Shown here piece after piece: positions 16,824 to 24,989 of a stretch of DNA of 64,000 nt. Where the stretch lies: the NCBI RefSeq assembly GCF_009497655.1, contig NZ_CP023317.1, positions 4,059,501 to 4,123,500 of the forward strand, written 5' to 3'. Position 1 is the stretch's first letter, and each line of letters begins with the position of its first letter. A model generated the notes under the pieces. The model saw only the letters and a list, made by a program, of their open reading frames with translations, was not told the DNA's origin and did no database searches. The position numbers were made by a program, and so were the translations under genes. The DNA comes from Priestia megaterium. Its GTDB lineage: Bacteria > Bacillota > Bacilli > Bacillales > Bacillaceae_H.

Positions 16824-18062
16824 GTGAGCTTAGAAAAGGAGATGAATCGTTCGTTGAATAAATCGATGGTGAAAACACTTCTGCTCGGGACGAGCGTAAC
16901 ACTTCTCGCTATTGCGCTTATTGTATATCCAAAAGAAGCGCTAGAAGGTTCAGTAAGAGGTCTCAACACATGGTGGAAGGTCGTCTTTCCTTCTCTGCTG
17001 CCCTTTTTTATTGTTTCAGAAATGCTTATTGGGTTTGGCGTAGTGAAGTTCATTGGGATCTTATTAGAGCCGTTTATGAGGCCTTTATTCCGAGTACCTG
17101 GAGTAGGGGGTTTTGCTTTAGCAATGGGCATGGCTTCTGGATTTCCTTCAGGTGCAAAAATCACTTCCCGGCTGCGCCAAGAAAAACAGCTAACAGCTAT
17201 TGAAGCTGAAAGACTCGTATCATTTACTAACTCATCTAACCCTATTTTTATTTTTGGAGCTGTGGCAGTTGGCTTTTTTCACAATCCAGCTGTCGGTATC
17301 ATATTAGCTCTCTCTCATTACATAGGGAATATTTGTGTAGGACTGGTGATGCGGTTTTATGGATCAGCAAAACCTAAAGGACAAGTAATTCAAAAACCTT
17401 CTTTATCGTTAGCTTTTCACGAAATGCATAAAACGCGATTAAAAGATAAGCGTCCTATCGGGAAGCTTTTAGGAGATGCGGTTACTTCTGCAGTTCAATC
17501 TCTCTTAATGATTGGCGGTTTTATCATTTTATTTTCTGTATTAAACAAACTTTTATATGTGACTCATATCACGGCCGTTTTAAGCAGCGGTCTAGCTTAT
17601 TTATTTTCCCTTTGTCATATAGGGACTGAGCTGAGCCTTCCCTTTATTTCGGGGCTTTTTGAAATTACGTTAGGAAGCCGCCTAGCAAGCGAAGCACCGG
17701 ACACGCTGCTGTTTCATCAAATTATCATCGTTAGCTTTGTATTAGGCTTTAGCGGTTTCTCTGTTCAAGCACAAGTAGCTAGCATACTCGCCGAAACAGA
17801 TATTCGATTTTTCCCGTTTTTTATTGCCCGAATTTTTCACGGCTGTTTTGCGGTAGTATTCACTATCTTTCTATGGGGTCCTCTTCGGGAATCCATTACT
17901 ACTTTTCAAGCATCTGAAGGAGCACTGCCGGTTTTTTCTCACTTGGAGTCCGTTACGATTCTATCGCAGTGGCTAAACGTGTACGGCCCGCTCCTAACGA
18001 TTTTTACGCTGTGCTGCTATATTTATCTATATTCAAAACGAGCGTTTCTTCATCGTTCCTAG
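16824..18062 (+). CDS. ylbJ: Sporulation integral membrane protein YlbJ
   Basis: Polytopic membrane protein of up to 412 aa with about eight hydrophobic segments and nucleoside-recognition (Gate)-like features. These include GMASGFPSGAKITSRLRQ, SNPIFIFGAVAVGFF and GFSGFSVQAQVASILAE. YlbJ is made in the mother cell under sigma-E and is needed for heat-resistant spores in B. subtilis. It is inverted relative to its neighbours, as there. The start is unsure: GTG at 16824 gives the longest frame, but GGAG at 16838-16841 would better serve TTG at 16854, removing about 10 residues. Confidence 0.88.
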   Translation: MSLEKEMNRSLNKSMVKTLLLGTSVTLLAIALIVYPKEALEGSVRGLNTWWKVVFPSLLPFFIVSEMLIGFGVVKFIGILLEPFMRPLFRVPGVGGFALAMGMASGFPSGAKITSRLRQEKQLTAIEAERLVSFTNSSNPIFIFGAVAVGFFHNPAVGIILALSHYIGNICVGLVMRFYGSAKPKGQVIQKPSLSLAFHEMHKTRLKDKRPIGKLLGDAVTSAVQSLLMIGGFIILFSVLNKLLYVTHITAVLSSGLAYLFSLCHIGTELSLPFISGLFEITLGSRLASEAPDTLLFHQIIIVSFVLGFSGFSVQAQVASILAETDIRFFPFFIARIFHGCFAVVFTIFLWGPLRESITTFQASEGALPVFSHLESVTILSQWLNVYGPLLTIFTLCCYIYLYSKRAFLHRS

Positions 18063-18063
18063 T

Positions 18064-18117
18064 AAAAAAAGAACGTGACGTTTTCTTATCGGCAAAGAAA
18101 ACGTCACGTTCTTTTTT
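18064..18117. terminator. Strong bidirectional terminator between ylbJ and coaD
   Basis: A perfect stem of about 23 bp (18064-18087 against 18095-18117) with a short loop and A/T tracts on both ends, between convergent genes. Confidence 0.9.
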
Positions 18118-18120
18118 ATC

Positions 18121-18642
<522 letters not shown>

Positions 18643-18650
18643 TCATTGAT

Positions 18651-19220
18651 TTATTCAACTGATTCTTCTTTCTTGTATGTATAAATAGAAACACCAATGA
18701 TACCGTACGTTTCGCTTTTTATTTTTTCAAATAAACCAATCTCATTATCTAAATGTACATCATGAGAATGCTCCGCTACAATAATTCCTGTTTTTGCCAG
18801 AAGGTTTTCTTCACTTACCGTTTCGATAAGCGCTTTCAACTTTTGTGCTTTATACGGTGGGTCAAGCAAAAGTAAATCGACAGTCAGCTCCCTTTTCTTT
18901 ATCGCTTTCAGTGCACGCTCTGCATCATTTCGATACACTTCAGCGCGGTCTTCTAACCGACAGGATGCTAAGTTTGCTTTAATCGTCTGAATCGCTTTGC
19001 CATCCCGATCCACAAAAATGACTTTATCTATTCCTCGACTTAGAGCTTCAATTCCCAAGCCACCGCTTCCACCGAACAAATCAAGAGCTGTTCCACCTTC
19101 AAAAAACGGTCCAATCATATTAAAAATAGCTTCTTTCACCTTATCTGTTGTAGGGCGGGTTGAGTATCCTGGAACCGCCTTTAACGCATGGCCTTTATAT
19201 AAACCTGCTACTACTCTCAT
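18651..19220 (-). CDS. rsmD: 16S rRNA (guanine(966)-N(2))-methyltransferase RsmD (YlbH)
   Basis: SAM-dependent N2-guanine methyltransferase of small-subunit rRNA, 189 aa from ATG at 19220. Visible motifs are MRVVAGLYKGHALKAVPG, RPTTDKVKEAIFNMI, ALDLFGGSGGLGIEALSRG (SAM loop) and the catalytic LLLDPPYK. An in-frame GTG three codons upstream is also possible, but homologues begin at MRV. A possible promoter (TTGCTA, 17 nt, TATGTT) lies about 30-70 nt upstream. Confidence 0.93.
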   Translation of the reverse strand: MRVVAGLYKGHALKAVPGYSTRPTTDKVKEAIFNMIGPFFEGGTALDLFGGSGGLGIEALSRGIDKVIFVDRDGKAIQTIKANLASCRLEDRAEVYRNDAERALKAIKKRELTVDLLLLDPPYKAQKLKALIETVSEENLLAKTGIIVAEHSHDVHLDNEIGLFEKIKSETYGIIGVSIYTYKKEESVE

Positions 19221-19558
19221 CCTTATCACTACCTTACTTTTACTTCCTTATTCTTCATTATCCTAACATATTTTGAATTACAAAGACTAGCAAAAATCCT
19301 CAATTTATTCAATGCTGTATGCATTCTGTGCAATAACCCAGCAGCTTGCTTTTATGCTGGACTTTTACGACCGTCTCCTTAGATACACCTATGCAGATCA
19401 TTCGGCATTTCGTTCATAAAAGATTTCCTTTACTTTAATATGTCATCATAAACGTAAATTTACCCTTTTTCTCTGTCATGTTATCAGTCTTTTATATTTT
19501 AAAAAGTGAATTTCACGAGACAGGTATATGAACGTTTAAAACGGACATACTGACTAGT

Positions 19559-19733
19559 AACAACATCATCTAACCGATGTTGTTGCCAACCGCGGAGAAG
19601 ACTTACGTTTCCCCATAAGTTCTTCCTCCGGTTTCTCCTCTCCCTTTGCCTTCATCAAGGTGCTTGTAATCGCAGAGGTGATTACACCCCTTTATTGAAG
19701 GGCCCTACAATGAGTAGTTGTAGGGATTTTTTT
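19559..19733 (+). ncRNA. Candidate structured RNA or attenuator leader ending in an intrinsic terminator
   Basis: Consecutive stems on the plus strand: AACAACATC/GATGTTGTT (19559-19584), then an imperfect long stem near 19587-19637. An imperfect outer stem GCCTTCA/TGAAGGGC follows, enclosing GTAATC/GATTAC (19648-19702). CCCTACAA/TTGTAGGG (19703-19725) followed by seven T residues completes the set. It lies 77 nt before the plus-strand gene at 19810. It could be a cis leader or an independent small RNA. A ylbH-leader RNA family has been described at this locus in bacilli, but I cannot test membership or strand. Confidence 0.5.
19703..19733 (+). terminator. Intrinsic terminator of the structured RNA
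   Basis: An 8-bp stem CCCTACAA/TTGTAGGG with a 7-nt loop followed by a T7 tract on the plus strand. Confidence 0.8.
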
Positions 19734-19809
19734 ATTTACTCCTAAAATATTCAGTGATACATTAAACTACGTGAGTTTGCTTTTTTAATACATAGAGGGG
19801 GAAATACAT

Positions 19810-20196
19810 ATGATTCAGCGTTTTATTGAGCTCGGAGAAGGGTATTCAGATATTTATGAGCTGTTAGAGATTGTCAAAAGCAACAAACATCGTCTTGCCC
19901 ATCTTATTATGCTGCGAACAGTAAAAGAAGATCGACAAGTAGCTTCTTTTGTCGCTGTCTTGCATCCAACAGCTGAAGGGAATTTCCAACCGCTTTACGT
20001 TTGCCGAGAAGGAATTGTTTTAAAACAAAACGACAGCAAGCGCGTTGAGTTATTTAAACGAGCAGCTGAGGAAGCGGGAAAAGAAATTGTGGTACTCGAT
20101 GTCAAACCATCTACTACCTTTCCAGAAACAGCACTATACTATCAGCACCTTATTGGCATTTTGCGAATGAACCGCTTTATTCCGCCAATGCAATAA
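19810..20196 (+). CDS. Conserved hypothetical protein (possible DUF7147 family)
   Basis: 128-aa soluble protein beginning MIQRFIELGEGYSDIYELLEIVKSN after a GAGGGGG ribosome site. No signal peptide, membrane segment or known catalytic motif is visible. C-terminal residues VLDVKPSTTFPETALYYQHLIGILRMNRFIPPM look like a compact conserved end. Some bacilli carry a similar gene here that has been loosely annotated as methylthioribose kinase, but this protein is far too short for that enzyme. The structured RNA upstream may control it. Confidence 0.7.
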   Translation: MIQRFIELGEGYSDIYELLEIVKSNKHRLAHLIMLRTVKEDRQVASFVAVLHPTAEGNFQPLYVCREGIVLKQNDSKRVELFKRAAEEAGKEIVVLDVKPSTTFPETALYYQHLIGILRMNRFIPPMQ

Positions 20197-20236
20197 CCTC
20201 ATCCCTGCCTATTCGTTTGCTAAGGCCAAGTAAAAT

Positions 20237-20268
20237 AAAAAAAGGAATGTACATTACATTCCTTTTTT
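20237..20268. terminator. Bidirectional terminator between the 128-aa gene and ylbG
   Basis: A 14-bp stem (AAAAAAGGAATGTA and its complement) with A and T tracts, between convergent genes. Confidence 0.85.
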
Positions 20269-20270
20269 GT

Positions 20271-20546
20271 TTAAATTCCTATCTTATAGTCATATTCCTT
20301 CGCTTTATCCGGCTTTGAATTTTCGAATTCTGTTTTTAAAAACGGCCGATAAGAAGGATCTACTTTCTTCACAAAAGGTAGAGACTGAAGTTTATGGATT
20401 GTTTTTTCAATGCCATCTTGGTTGCAATATAAGACAACATACTTTAATTCTTTAGATACGTAATGTACATTTCCGTACTTTCGCAATGCTTTTGCTTGCT
20501 TAACAGAATGCACATACGCTACAATTCCTTGACGTTCAACAAACAT
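20271..20546 (-). CDS. ylbG: YlbG, DUF2129 family cytosolic protein
   Basis: 91-aa protein of unknown function, the length of B. subtilis YlbG. It begins [40 protein letters not shown] and contains [19 protein letters not shown]. The ATG at 20546 was chosen because AAGGGGA is 7 nt upstream and homologues start here; the frame is open for 15 more codons. It is normally next to ylbF and rsmD. Confidence 0.9.
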   Translation of the reverse strand: MFVERQGIVAYVHSVKQAKALRKYGNVHYVSKELKYVVLYCNQDGIEKTIHKLQSLPFVKKVDPSYRPFLKTEFENSKPDKAKEYDYKIGI

Positions 20547-20623
20547 ATTTAGTTCCCCTTTTGCATACGTTATATTGGTTTTCTTTATCATAAATTCTTT
20601 TATATGAAGTAGGTGCTTTATGT

Positions 20624-20938
20624 ATGAATTTAGATGATATCTGGATGCTCTTTCTTACTCATTTTAACGAGCACAGAGCTATTGAACAAGTCATTTTCAA
20701 AAAAATCACAAATATACCCTTTTTGTATATAAACACATCAATTGAGCGTAGAAAAATAGATGAGCTTCTAGAAGCTTCATCTATTTTTGCTACATCCAAT
20801 ACAAATGCTACGTGGCGCTCAAGTTTTGTCAGAAGTCAGCATCTTACTTATGTCTATCAGCACAGGTTTTACGTTCCACAGCGTAAAATGGCCTGCTGCG
20901 GAAATTCCTGTGCTGATTGCGTTCGATTTATACAGTGA
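20624..20938 (+). CDS. Hypothetical protein with Cys-rich C-terminus
   Basis: 104-aa protein with a ribosome site (GTAGGTG, 8 nt before ATG). Most of it shows no recognised domain. The C-terminus [16 protein letters not shown] packs four cysteines in CCxxxCxxC form, resembling the short oxidoreductase-like CCGxGCxxC motif or a metal/Fe-S site. It converges on ylbF with 5 bp between the stop codons; YlbF also ends in a Cys-rich tail. I do not recognise the gene from B. subtilis. It could be a spurious frame, but the ribosome site and motif argue for a real gene. Confidence 0.6.
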   Translation: MNLDDIWMLFLTHFNEHRAIEQVIFKKITNIPFLYINTSIERRKIDELLEASSIFATSNTNATWRSSFVRSQHLTYVYQHRFYVPQRKMACCGNSCADCVRFIQ

Positions 20939-20943
20939 ACGGC

Positions 20944-21390
20944 TTATGCGCTGCACCCGCAGCTTCCACCAGATCCGCAGCCACCGCCGCAGCTGCTTCC
21001 CGTATCAAAAAACGGATTTCCCGTCGGTACTTTAACATGCTCTGAAACAGCTTGACCAAGGATAACGCTAATTTCATCAAGCAGTTTTTGCAATTCATTT
21101 TCTGCTTTTTTGAACGCAGCGATTGTCGCATGTAAATCAACTTGACGCTTTACATCACGTACTTGTCTCGTAATGGTTTTATAGTCAGGATGATATTTTC
21201 CAAATCGCTGAACATCCTCATACTGTTCCTTTATTTTCACAAATTGAGCAATTAATGCCTGTGCATGTGAATCTTTATTTAATCTATATAAACATTGACG
21301 ATAGTTCTCGGCTACGTCTGATTGTAACACCATGTTCGCTACGTGATCAGACTCGTCGAGTAATTCAACAGTTCTCATTGTTGTCAGCAT
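20944..21390 (-). CDS. ylbF: YlbF (RicF), subunit of the RNase Y-specificity complex
   Basis: 148-aa all-helical member of the YlbF/YmcA family. With RicA (YmcA) and RicT (YaaT) it forms the Fe-S-containing Y-complex that directs RNase Y cleavage and affects competence, biofilm and sporulation. Residues about 10-115 are long helices (QALIAQFVKIKEQYEDVQRFGKYHPDYKTITRQVRDVKRQVD). The tail SSCGGGCGSGGSCGCSA carries four cysteines, consistent with cluster binding. Start ATG at 21390 follows GGAGGTG. The partner genes are not in this window. Confidence 0.93.
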   Translation of the reverse strand: MLTTMRTVELLDESDHVANMVLQSDVAENYRQCLYRLNKDSHAQALIAQFVKIKEQYEDVQRFGKYHPDYKTITRQVRDVKRQVDLHATIAAFKKAENELQKLLDEISVILGQAVSEHVKVPTGNPFFDTGSSCGGGCGSGGSCGCSA

Positions 21391-21490
21391 GGCTGTGCAC
21401 CTCCGTTTTTATCTTATCACGTTTTGGATCTAAAGAAAAAGAACTTGCTAAAACAGCTTACACTGATTTACTACAAGTTCTACTTTTTAA

Positions 21491-21877
21491 CTATATAATT
21501 TCAACCGTAAAGGTATTCCTCACTTGATAACTTTCTTCTTTAGATTTCATCAGTTCAATCGTAACAGTATGAGATCCTTTTGGAAGATCACTTAAAACAA
21601 AGGCTGCTTGCTTCATTTCTTTAAATGGTTTTCCATCTACTGTGATTTGAAGGAATCCACTCTCTGTTGAAAATGAAAACCCGCTTAGAATACATTCGAC
21701 GTATACGTTCTGTCCTTTCACATGCTGGTGTACCATCAGTGAAGGTTTTGTATTCATTGCACCAAACGTTTCAGCTGCCCACGGTTGAGAGGAAGTTTTA
21801 GTCTCAGGTTTTGGTTTATCATGGTTGCATCCTAGCAGAGAAACTGCACATAAGGCCGTCGTTAATAGTAAGCGCAT
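21491..21877 (-). CDS. Small lipoprotein of unknown function
   Basis: 128-aa predicted lipoprotein with signal MRLLLTTALCAVSLLGC, whose lipobox LLGC places the lipidated cysteine at residue 17. The mature part (about residues 45-128) looks like a small beta-sandwich (FSTESGFLQITVDGKPFKEMKQAAFVLSDLPKGSHTVTIELMKS). This resembles extracellular Ig-like or chelator-type domains, but no family is certain. It is not in the B. subtilis ylbF-ylbE interval. A loose hairpin with AGAACTTG/CAAGTTCT arms and T-rich tail follows on the minus strand. Confidence 0.7.
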   Translation of the reverse strand: MRLLLTTALCAVSLLGCNHDKPKPETKTSSQPWAAETFGAMNTKPSLMVHQHVKGQNVYVECILSGFSFSTESGFLQITVDGKPFKEMKQAAFVLSDLPKGSHTVTIELMKSKEESYQVRNTFTVEII

Positions 21878-21945
21878 AATACCATTCCTTTATCATTCGT
21901 TTCTCCATAGTGTTTACAAACTCTTTGTTTTTACTCATGACGTGC

Positions 21946-21977
21946 AAAAATCTCTGCATCGCTATGTATGCAGAGAT
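21946..21977 (-). terminator. Terminator of ylbD-ylbE
   Basis: A 10-bp stem ATCTCTGCAT/ATGCAGAGAT followed by T5 on the minus strand, touching the ylbE stop codon. Confidence 0.75.
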
Positions 21978-22213
21978 CATTGATTTTTCATGGATTGAAA
22001 CATATGAAACATCATATTCGCCATTTGAATCGAATTCGAAAACTTTTCTACTTTATGAGGAATGGTTTGTTTGTAGTAGTGTTTGGATTCTAATTCAAAT
22101 TTCTCCAGTTCTTCAGGGTTTCTAGATAAACGCCGGTACCACATTGGCTGTTCACGAACGAAGTCGTTGAGTTTAGGACGAGACTGCATATACTCGTATA
22201 TATCCTTTCTCAT
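21977..22213 (-). CDS. ylbE: YlbE-like protein
   Basis: 78-aa protein of unknown function. It begins MRKDIYEYMQSRPKLNDFVREQPMWYRRLSRNPEELEKFELESKHYYKQTIPHKVEKF, the YlbE-like domain pattern, and ends in a Met-rich segment (MANMMFHMFQSM). It lies 5 bp after the ylbD stop and is surely co-transcribed with it, as in B. subtilis. Confidence 0.88.
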   Translation of the reverse strand: MRKDIYEYMQSRPKLNDFVREQPMWYRRLSRNPEELEKFELESKHYYKQTIPHKVEKFSNSIQMANMMFHMFQSMKNQ

Positions 22214-22218
22214 TGCGC

Positions 22219-22629
22219 TTAATCTTTCCTAAAGCCAAATGGATTCCCTGGCCCGGAAGCTGCTCCTCCACCTGATGGCTTAGATGGTTGAAATTGTTGC
22301 AGTACTTGTTGAATATTCGAAATAGCGGAATTTACATTTGTGATATGATTTTGCATTTGATTCAAGTCCATGTTTTTTAGCGAGGATACAATTGTACCCA
22401 TAATATCTTTTTTCTCCTCTGTGGCAGCAGCTGGTTCAGCCTTTTCACTTTCTTCTGAACGATATGCCTCCCACATTGGGTCTTCTGCACCGAATAAATA
22501 CCAATCTTCATAAAGCTCTTTCCACGTTTTTTGCTGCTTTCGAACCTGTTCTACTAATTTGGGATGTGATTTTACAAATTGTTTAAATTCCACAACGGAC
22601 GGATGAAGCTCTCGTTTGGTTTCCTTCAC
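22219..22629 (-). CDS. ylbD: YlbD, putative spore coat protein
   Basis: 136-aa protein with the YlbD coat domain: LHPSVVEFKQFVKSHPKLVEQVRKQQKTWKELYEDWYLFGAEDPMW (about residues 8-53). An Ala/Glu-rich linker and a Gly/Ser/Pro-rich C-terminus (FQPSKPSGGGAASGPGNPFGF) follow. GTG at 22629 is preferred to the GTG two codons upstream, because GAGGTGA then has 6-nt spacing instead of none. It is the last gene of the ylb synteny block; ylbC, its usual upstream neighbour, is replaced by ypjA. Confidence 0.87.
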   Translation of the reverse strand: MKETKRELHPSVVEFKQFVKSHPKLVEQVRKQQKTWKELYEDWYLFGAEDPMWEAYRSEESEKAEPAAATEEKKDIMGTIVSSLKNMDLNQMQNHITNVNSAISNIQQVLQQFQPSKPSGGGAASGPGNPFGFRKD

Positions 22630-22711
22630 AGTCACTCACCTCATACTTAAATATAGCCTACTATATCTTAGAAAAAGAGAGCTCGTTTCGTGCGCCTATT
22701 TCAAAAATTTT

Positions 22712-23299
22712 TTATAGCTGTTTTTTTGAAGAAGCACGAACTGTGAACCAGTATGTAATGAAAATAGATAAAATGCTTAGCCAAAATGTAAAATAACCAA
22801 TTTCAGACATATACGCATTGAGCATGCTGTATCTTGGCATCATAGAAAAAACGTAATCAATGATATCATTATGTACGGCCCATACAGCGGCAACCGCTAC
22901 ATGCCATAACTTAATCCGGTAAAACGGTACGTATAAAAGCCCTTGAAAAGCCATTGCTGCATGAGAAGCCATTAACATAAGCATCATCCAATCAATGTAT
23001 CCTGTTAACACATAGACCAATACATTCATTATAACGGCCCAAATCCCGTATTTAAACAGCGTGACCATGGCTAAAGCTTCAAATAGTGAAAAATGTTTTC
23101 CAAGTAAAAGACCGATAAGTACGATAACAAAAAACAAGCTTGCCGTTGGACTATCAGGTACAAATAATAAAAACTTCTTAGGTGTTTCCGCTAATTGACT
23201 CCCATACCAAATATATCCGTAGATTGTTCCTAGTATATTTACAATCAGCAAAAGCGTTAAAAAACGCTTATCTTTTAAGGTATACCATAACCAAGCCAT
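22712..23299 (-). CDS. ypjA: YpjA, DUF1405 family membrane protein
   Basis: 195-aa integral membrane protein with about six to seven hydrophobic segments and a short basic tail (RASSKKQL). The N-terminus MAWLWYTLKDKRFLTLLLIVNILGTIYGYIWYG and the internal HNDIIDYVFSMMPRY are DUF1405 signatures. Function is unknown. It follows qcrC, as in B. subtilis, but a terminator separates the two. It marks the start of the ypj-ypd synteny block; ypjB would be expected next but ylbD lies there. Confidence 0.88.
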   Translation of the reverse strand: MAWLWYTLKDKRFLTLLLIVNILGTIYGYIWYGSQLAETPKKFLLFVPDSPTASLFFVIVLIGLLLGKHFSLFEALAMVTLFKYGIWAVIMNVLVYVLTGYIDWMMLMLMASHAAMAFQGLLYVPFYRIKLWHVAVAAVWAVHNDIIDYVFSMMPRYSMLNAYMSEIGYFTFWLSILSIFITYWFTVRASSKKQL

Positions 23300-23405
23300 T
23301 CAGAAAGTCTCCTTTACATTTAATCTCTTCTTTATTATGTACAGTTTTTGGACAATAGCAAGCACCTATCTCATTGATATAAACCACAACATTAAATAAA
23401 TTCAA

Positions 23406-23433
23406 AAAAAACCAGCCTTTTGGCTGGTTTTCA
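23406..23433 (-). terminator. Terminator of qcrABC
   Basis: A 10-bp stem AAAACCAGCC/GGCTGGTTTT followed by a T tract on the minus strand, immediately after qcrC. Confidence 0.88.
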
Positions 23434-24201
23434 TTATTCTTTTCCTAAGTTTCCGACAAATTCCGAGAGCGTTTTCAATTCTTTATCTGAACCTTTGAAA
23501 ACACCTTTTGGCATATTGCCTTTACCATTTTTTGCGATATTGGCGATTTCTTCAGGAGATAAATCAATTCCTGTTAAAGCCGGAGCCGCAGGGCCTCCCT
23601 GTAAATTATCACCATGACAGGTCAAGCACGTTTGCTTTTGCATAATTTTGTAGCCTTCTGAATTTTTGTCAATCGCTACTTCTTCTCTAATTTTCCCTTG
23701 CTCTTCACGTGCTTTCCAATCTACCTGTGTCGCTGACTGCCACGTTAGGAAAAAGACTGCTGCTATAGCCAGAAGCATGAATCCTGTCGCAAACGGTCTC
23801 TTAGCCGGTCTTCTTTCTGGTCCGCGATCAATGAAAGGAGCAAGCATTAATGCGCCAAATGCAATCCCAGGAATAATAAATGCACCTATAATATTATATG
23901 GACCAGAAGCAAATGAATATTTAAGCAATTGATATAGAAACAAAAAATACCAGTCGGGAAGAGGCAAGTACCCCGTATCAGTCGGATCGGCAATACGTTC
24001 AAGCGGAGATGGATGAGCGATGGTTAAACATAAATAACCAATTAAAAAAACTGCTCCTACCATCCATTCTTTTAGTAAAAAGTTTGGCCAGAATGCTTCT
24101 GTTTTCCCTGGAAATTCAGAGTAATCTTTTGGAATATTGGGTTTTCGTTCTGCAGGAACACGTGAATCTCCAACAAACTTCATCCCTTTACCACGATGCA
24201 T
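23434..24201 (-). CDS. qcrC: Menaquinol:cytochrome c oxidoreductase, cytochrome b/c subunit QcrC
   Basis: Fused subunit of the Bacillus b6c complex, 255 aa. The N-terminal part corresponds to subunit IV of b6f, with three membrane segments and DPTDTGYLPLPDWYFLFLYQLLKY. The C-terminal part is a cytochrome c domain with the haem motif CLTCH (residues 192-196) and a likely methionine ligand near residue 230. The ATG at 24201 was chosen because GGAGG is 6 nt upstream and MHRGKGMKFVGDSR is the conserved start. It acts in the membrane, haem outside. Confidence 0.97.
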   Translation of the reverse strand: MHRGKGMKFVGDSRVPAERKPNIPKDYSEFPGKTEAFWPNFLLKEWMVGAVFLIGYLCLTIAHPSPLERIADPTDTGYLPLPDWYFLFLYQLLKYSFASGPYNIIGAFIIPGIAFGALMLAPFIDRGPERRPAKRPFATGFMLLAIAAVFFLTWQSATQVDWKAREEQGKIREEVAIDKNSEGYKIMQKQTCLTCHGDNLQGGPAAPALTGIDLSPEEIANIAKNGKGNMPKGVFKGSDKELKTLSEFVGNLGKE

Positions 24202-24311
24202 GTTCTCCCTCCTTTTTCTCACTGTTCTAGTGAAAGTACTAACAACGGAGTATGTGCTTGATGCATATGATGACTAGTGTGATTGACTAATTGAATAAAG
24301 CGTATAAACTT

Positions 24312-24986
24312 TTATAGTGGTCCTGAAATTCCTTGTTTACGAATCATTAAGAAGTGGGCACCCATTAAGCCAAGCAGGGCTCCGGGTAAAAAGAATACGT
24401 GAATGGCGAAAAAGCGAGTTAGTGTTTGAGCACCAACGATGTCTGGATGTCCTGAGAGTAATGTCTTCACTTGCTGGCCTATAATTGGTGTGGATTCAGC
24501 AATTTGCAAACCTACTTTCGTTGCAAATAGCGCTTTCATATCCCACGGCAACAAATAACCTGTAAAACCTAAACCTAACATAACAAAGAAAATTAACACA
24601 CCCACAATCCAGTTTAACTCGCGGGGTTTTTTGTATGCTCCTTGGAAGAAAACACGAAGTGTATGTAAAAACATCATGACGATAACCAAACTTGCTCCCC
24701 AGTGATGCATACCTCGAACAATTTGTCCGAAAGCGACTTCATTTTGAAGATAATAAACGGATTCCCATGCATTTTTTATATCTGGTACATAATACATGGT
24801 CAAAAACATGCCTGATAAAATTTGAATAACGGTAACAAAAAACGTCAATCCACCAAAACAATACACAAATGCTGAAAAGTGATGTGCAGGATTTACGTGT
24901 TCTGGCACTTCATGATCGGCCACATCTCGCCATAAAGGAGTAATATCTAGCCGTTCATCCACCCAGTCATAGATTTTATTCAACAT
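24312..24986 (-). CDS. qcrB: Menaquinol:cytochrome c oxidoreductase, cytochrome b subunit QcrB
   Basis: Cytochrome b6-like subunit, 224 aa, binding two b haems. Four membrane segments carry the histidine pairs (HHWGASLVIVMMFLHTLRVFF and RFFAIHVFFLPGALLGLMGAH). The b6 mark GLGFTGYLLPWDMKA is present. It lies 3 nt after qcrA, in the conserved qcrA-qcrB-qcrC operon. Confidence 0.97.
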   Translation of the reverse strand: MLNKIYDWVDERLDITPLWRDVADHEVPEHVNPAHHFSAFVYCFGGLTFFVTVIQILSGMFLTMYYVPDIKNAWESVYYLQNEVAFGQIVRGMHHWGASLVIVMMFLHTLRVFFQGAYKKPRELNWIVGVLIFFVMLGLGFTGYLLPWDMKALFATKVGLQIAESTPIIGQQVKTLLSGHPDIVGAQTLTRFFAIHVFFLPGALLGLMGAHFLMIRKQGISGPL

Positions 24987-24989
24987 TTT

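Larger units (their letters stand above)
19221..19809. other. Long intergenic region upstream of rsmD
   Basis: 589 bp without a supported gene. The right-hand part (19559-19733) folds into consecutive hairpins ending in a plus-strand terminator and is listed separately. The left part is AT-rich and carries the likely rsmD promoter. A CCAGCA/TGCTGG hairpin is near 19340-19360. Confidence 0.5.

Noticed and set aside
19585-19600. Possible T-box motif (ACCGCGG)
   Set aside because: Only part of the T-box core is present, no specifier or stem I pattern was recognised, and the downstream gene is not an aminoacyl-tRNA or amino-acid gene.
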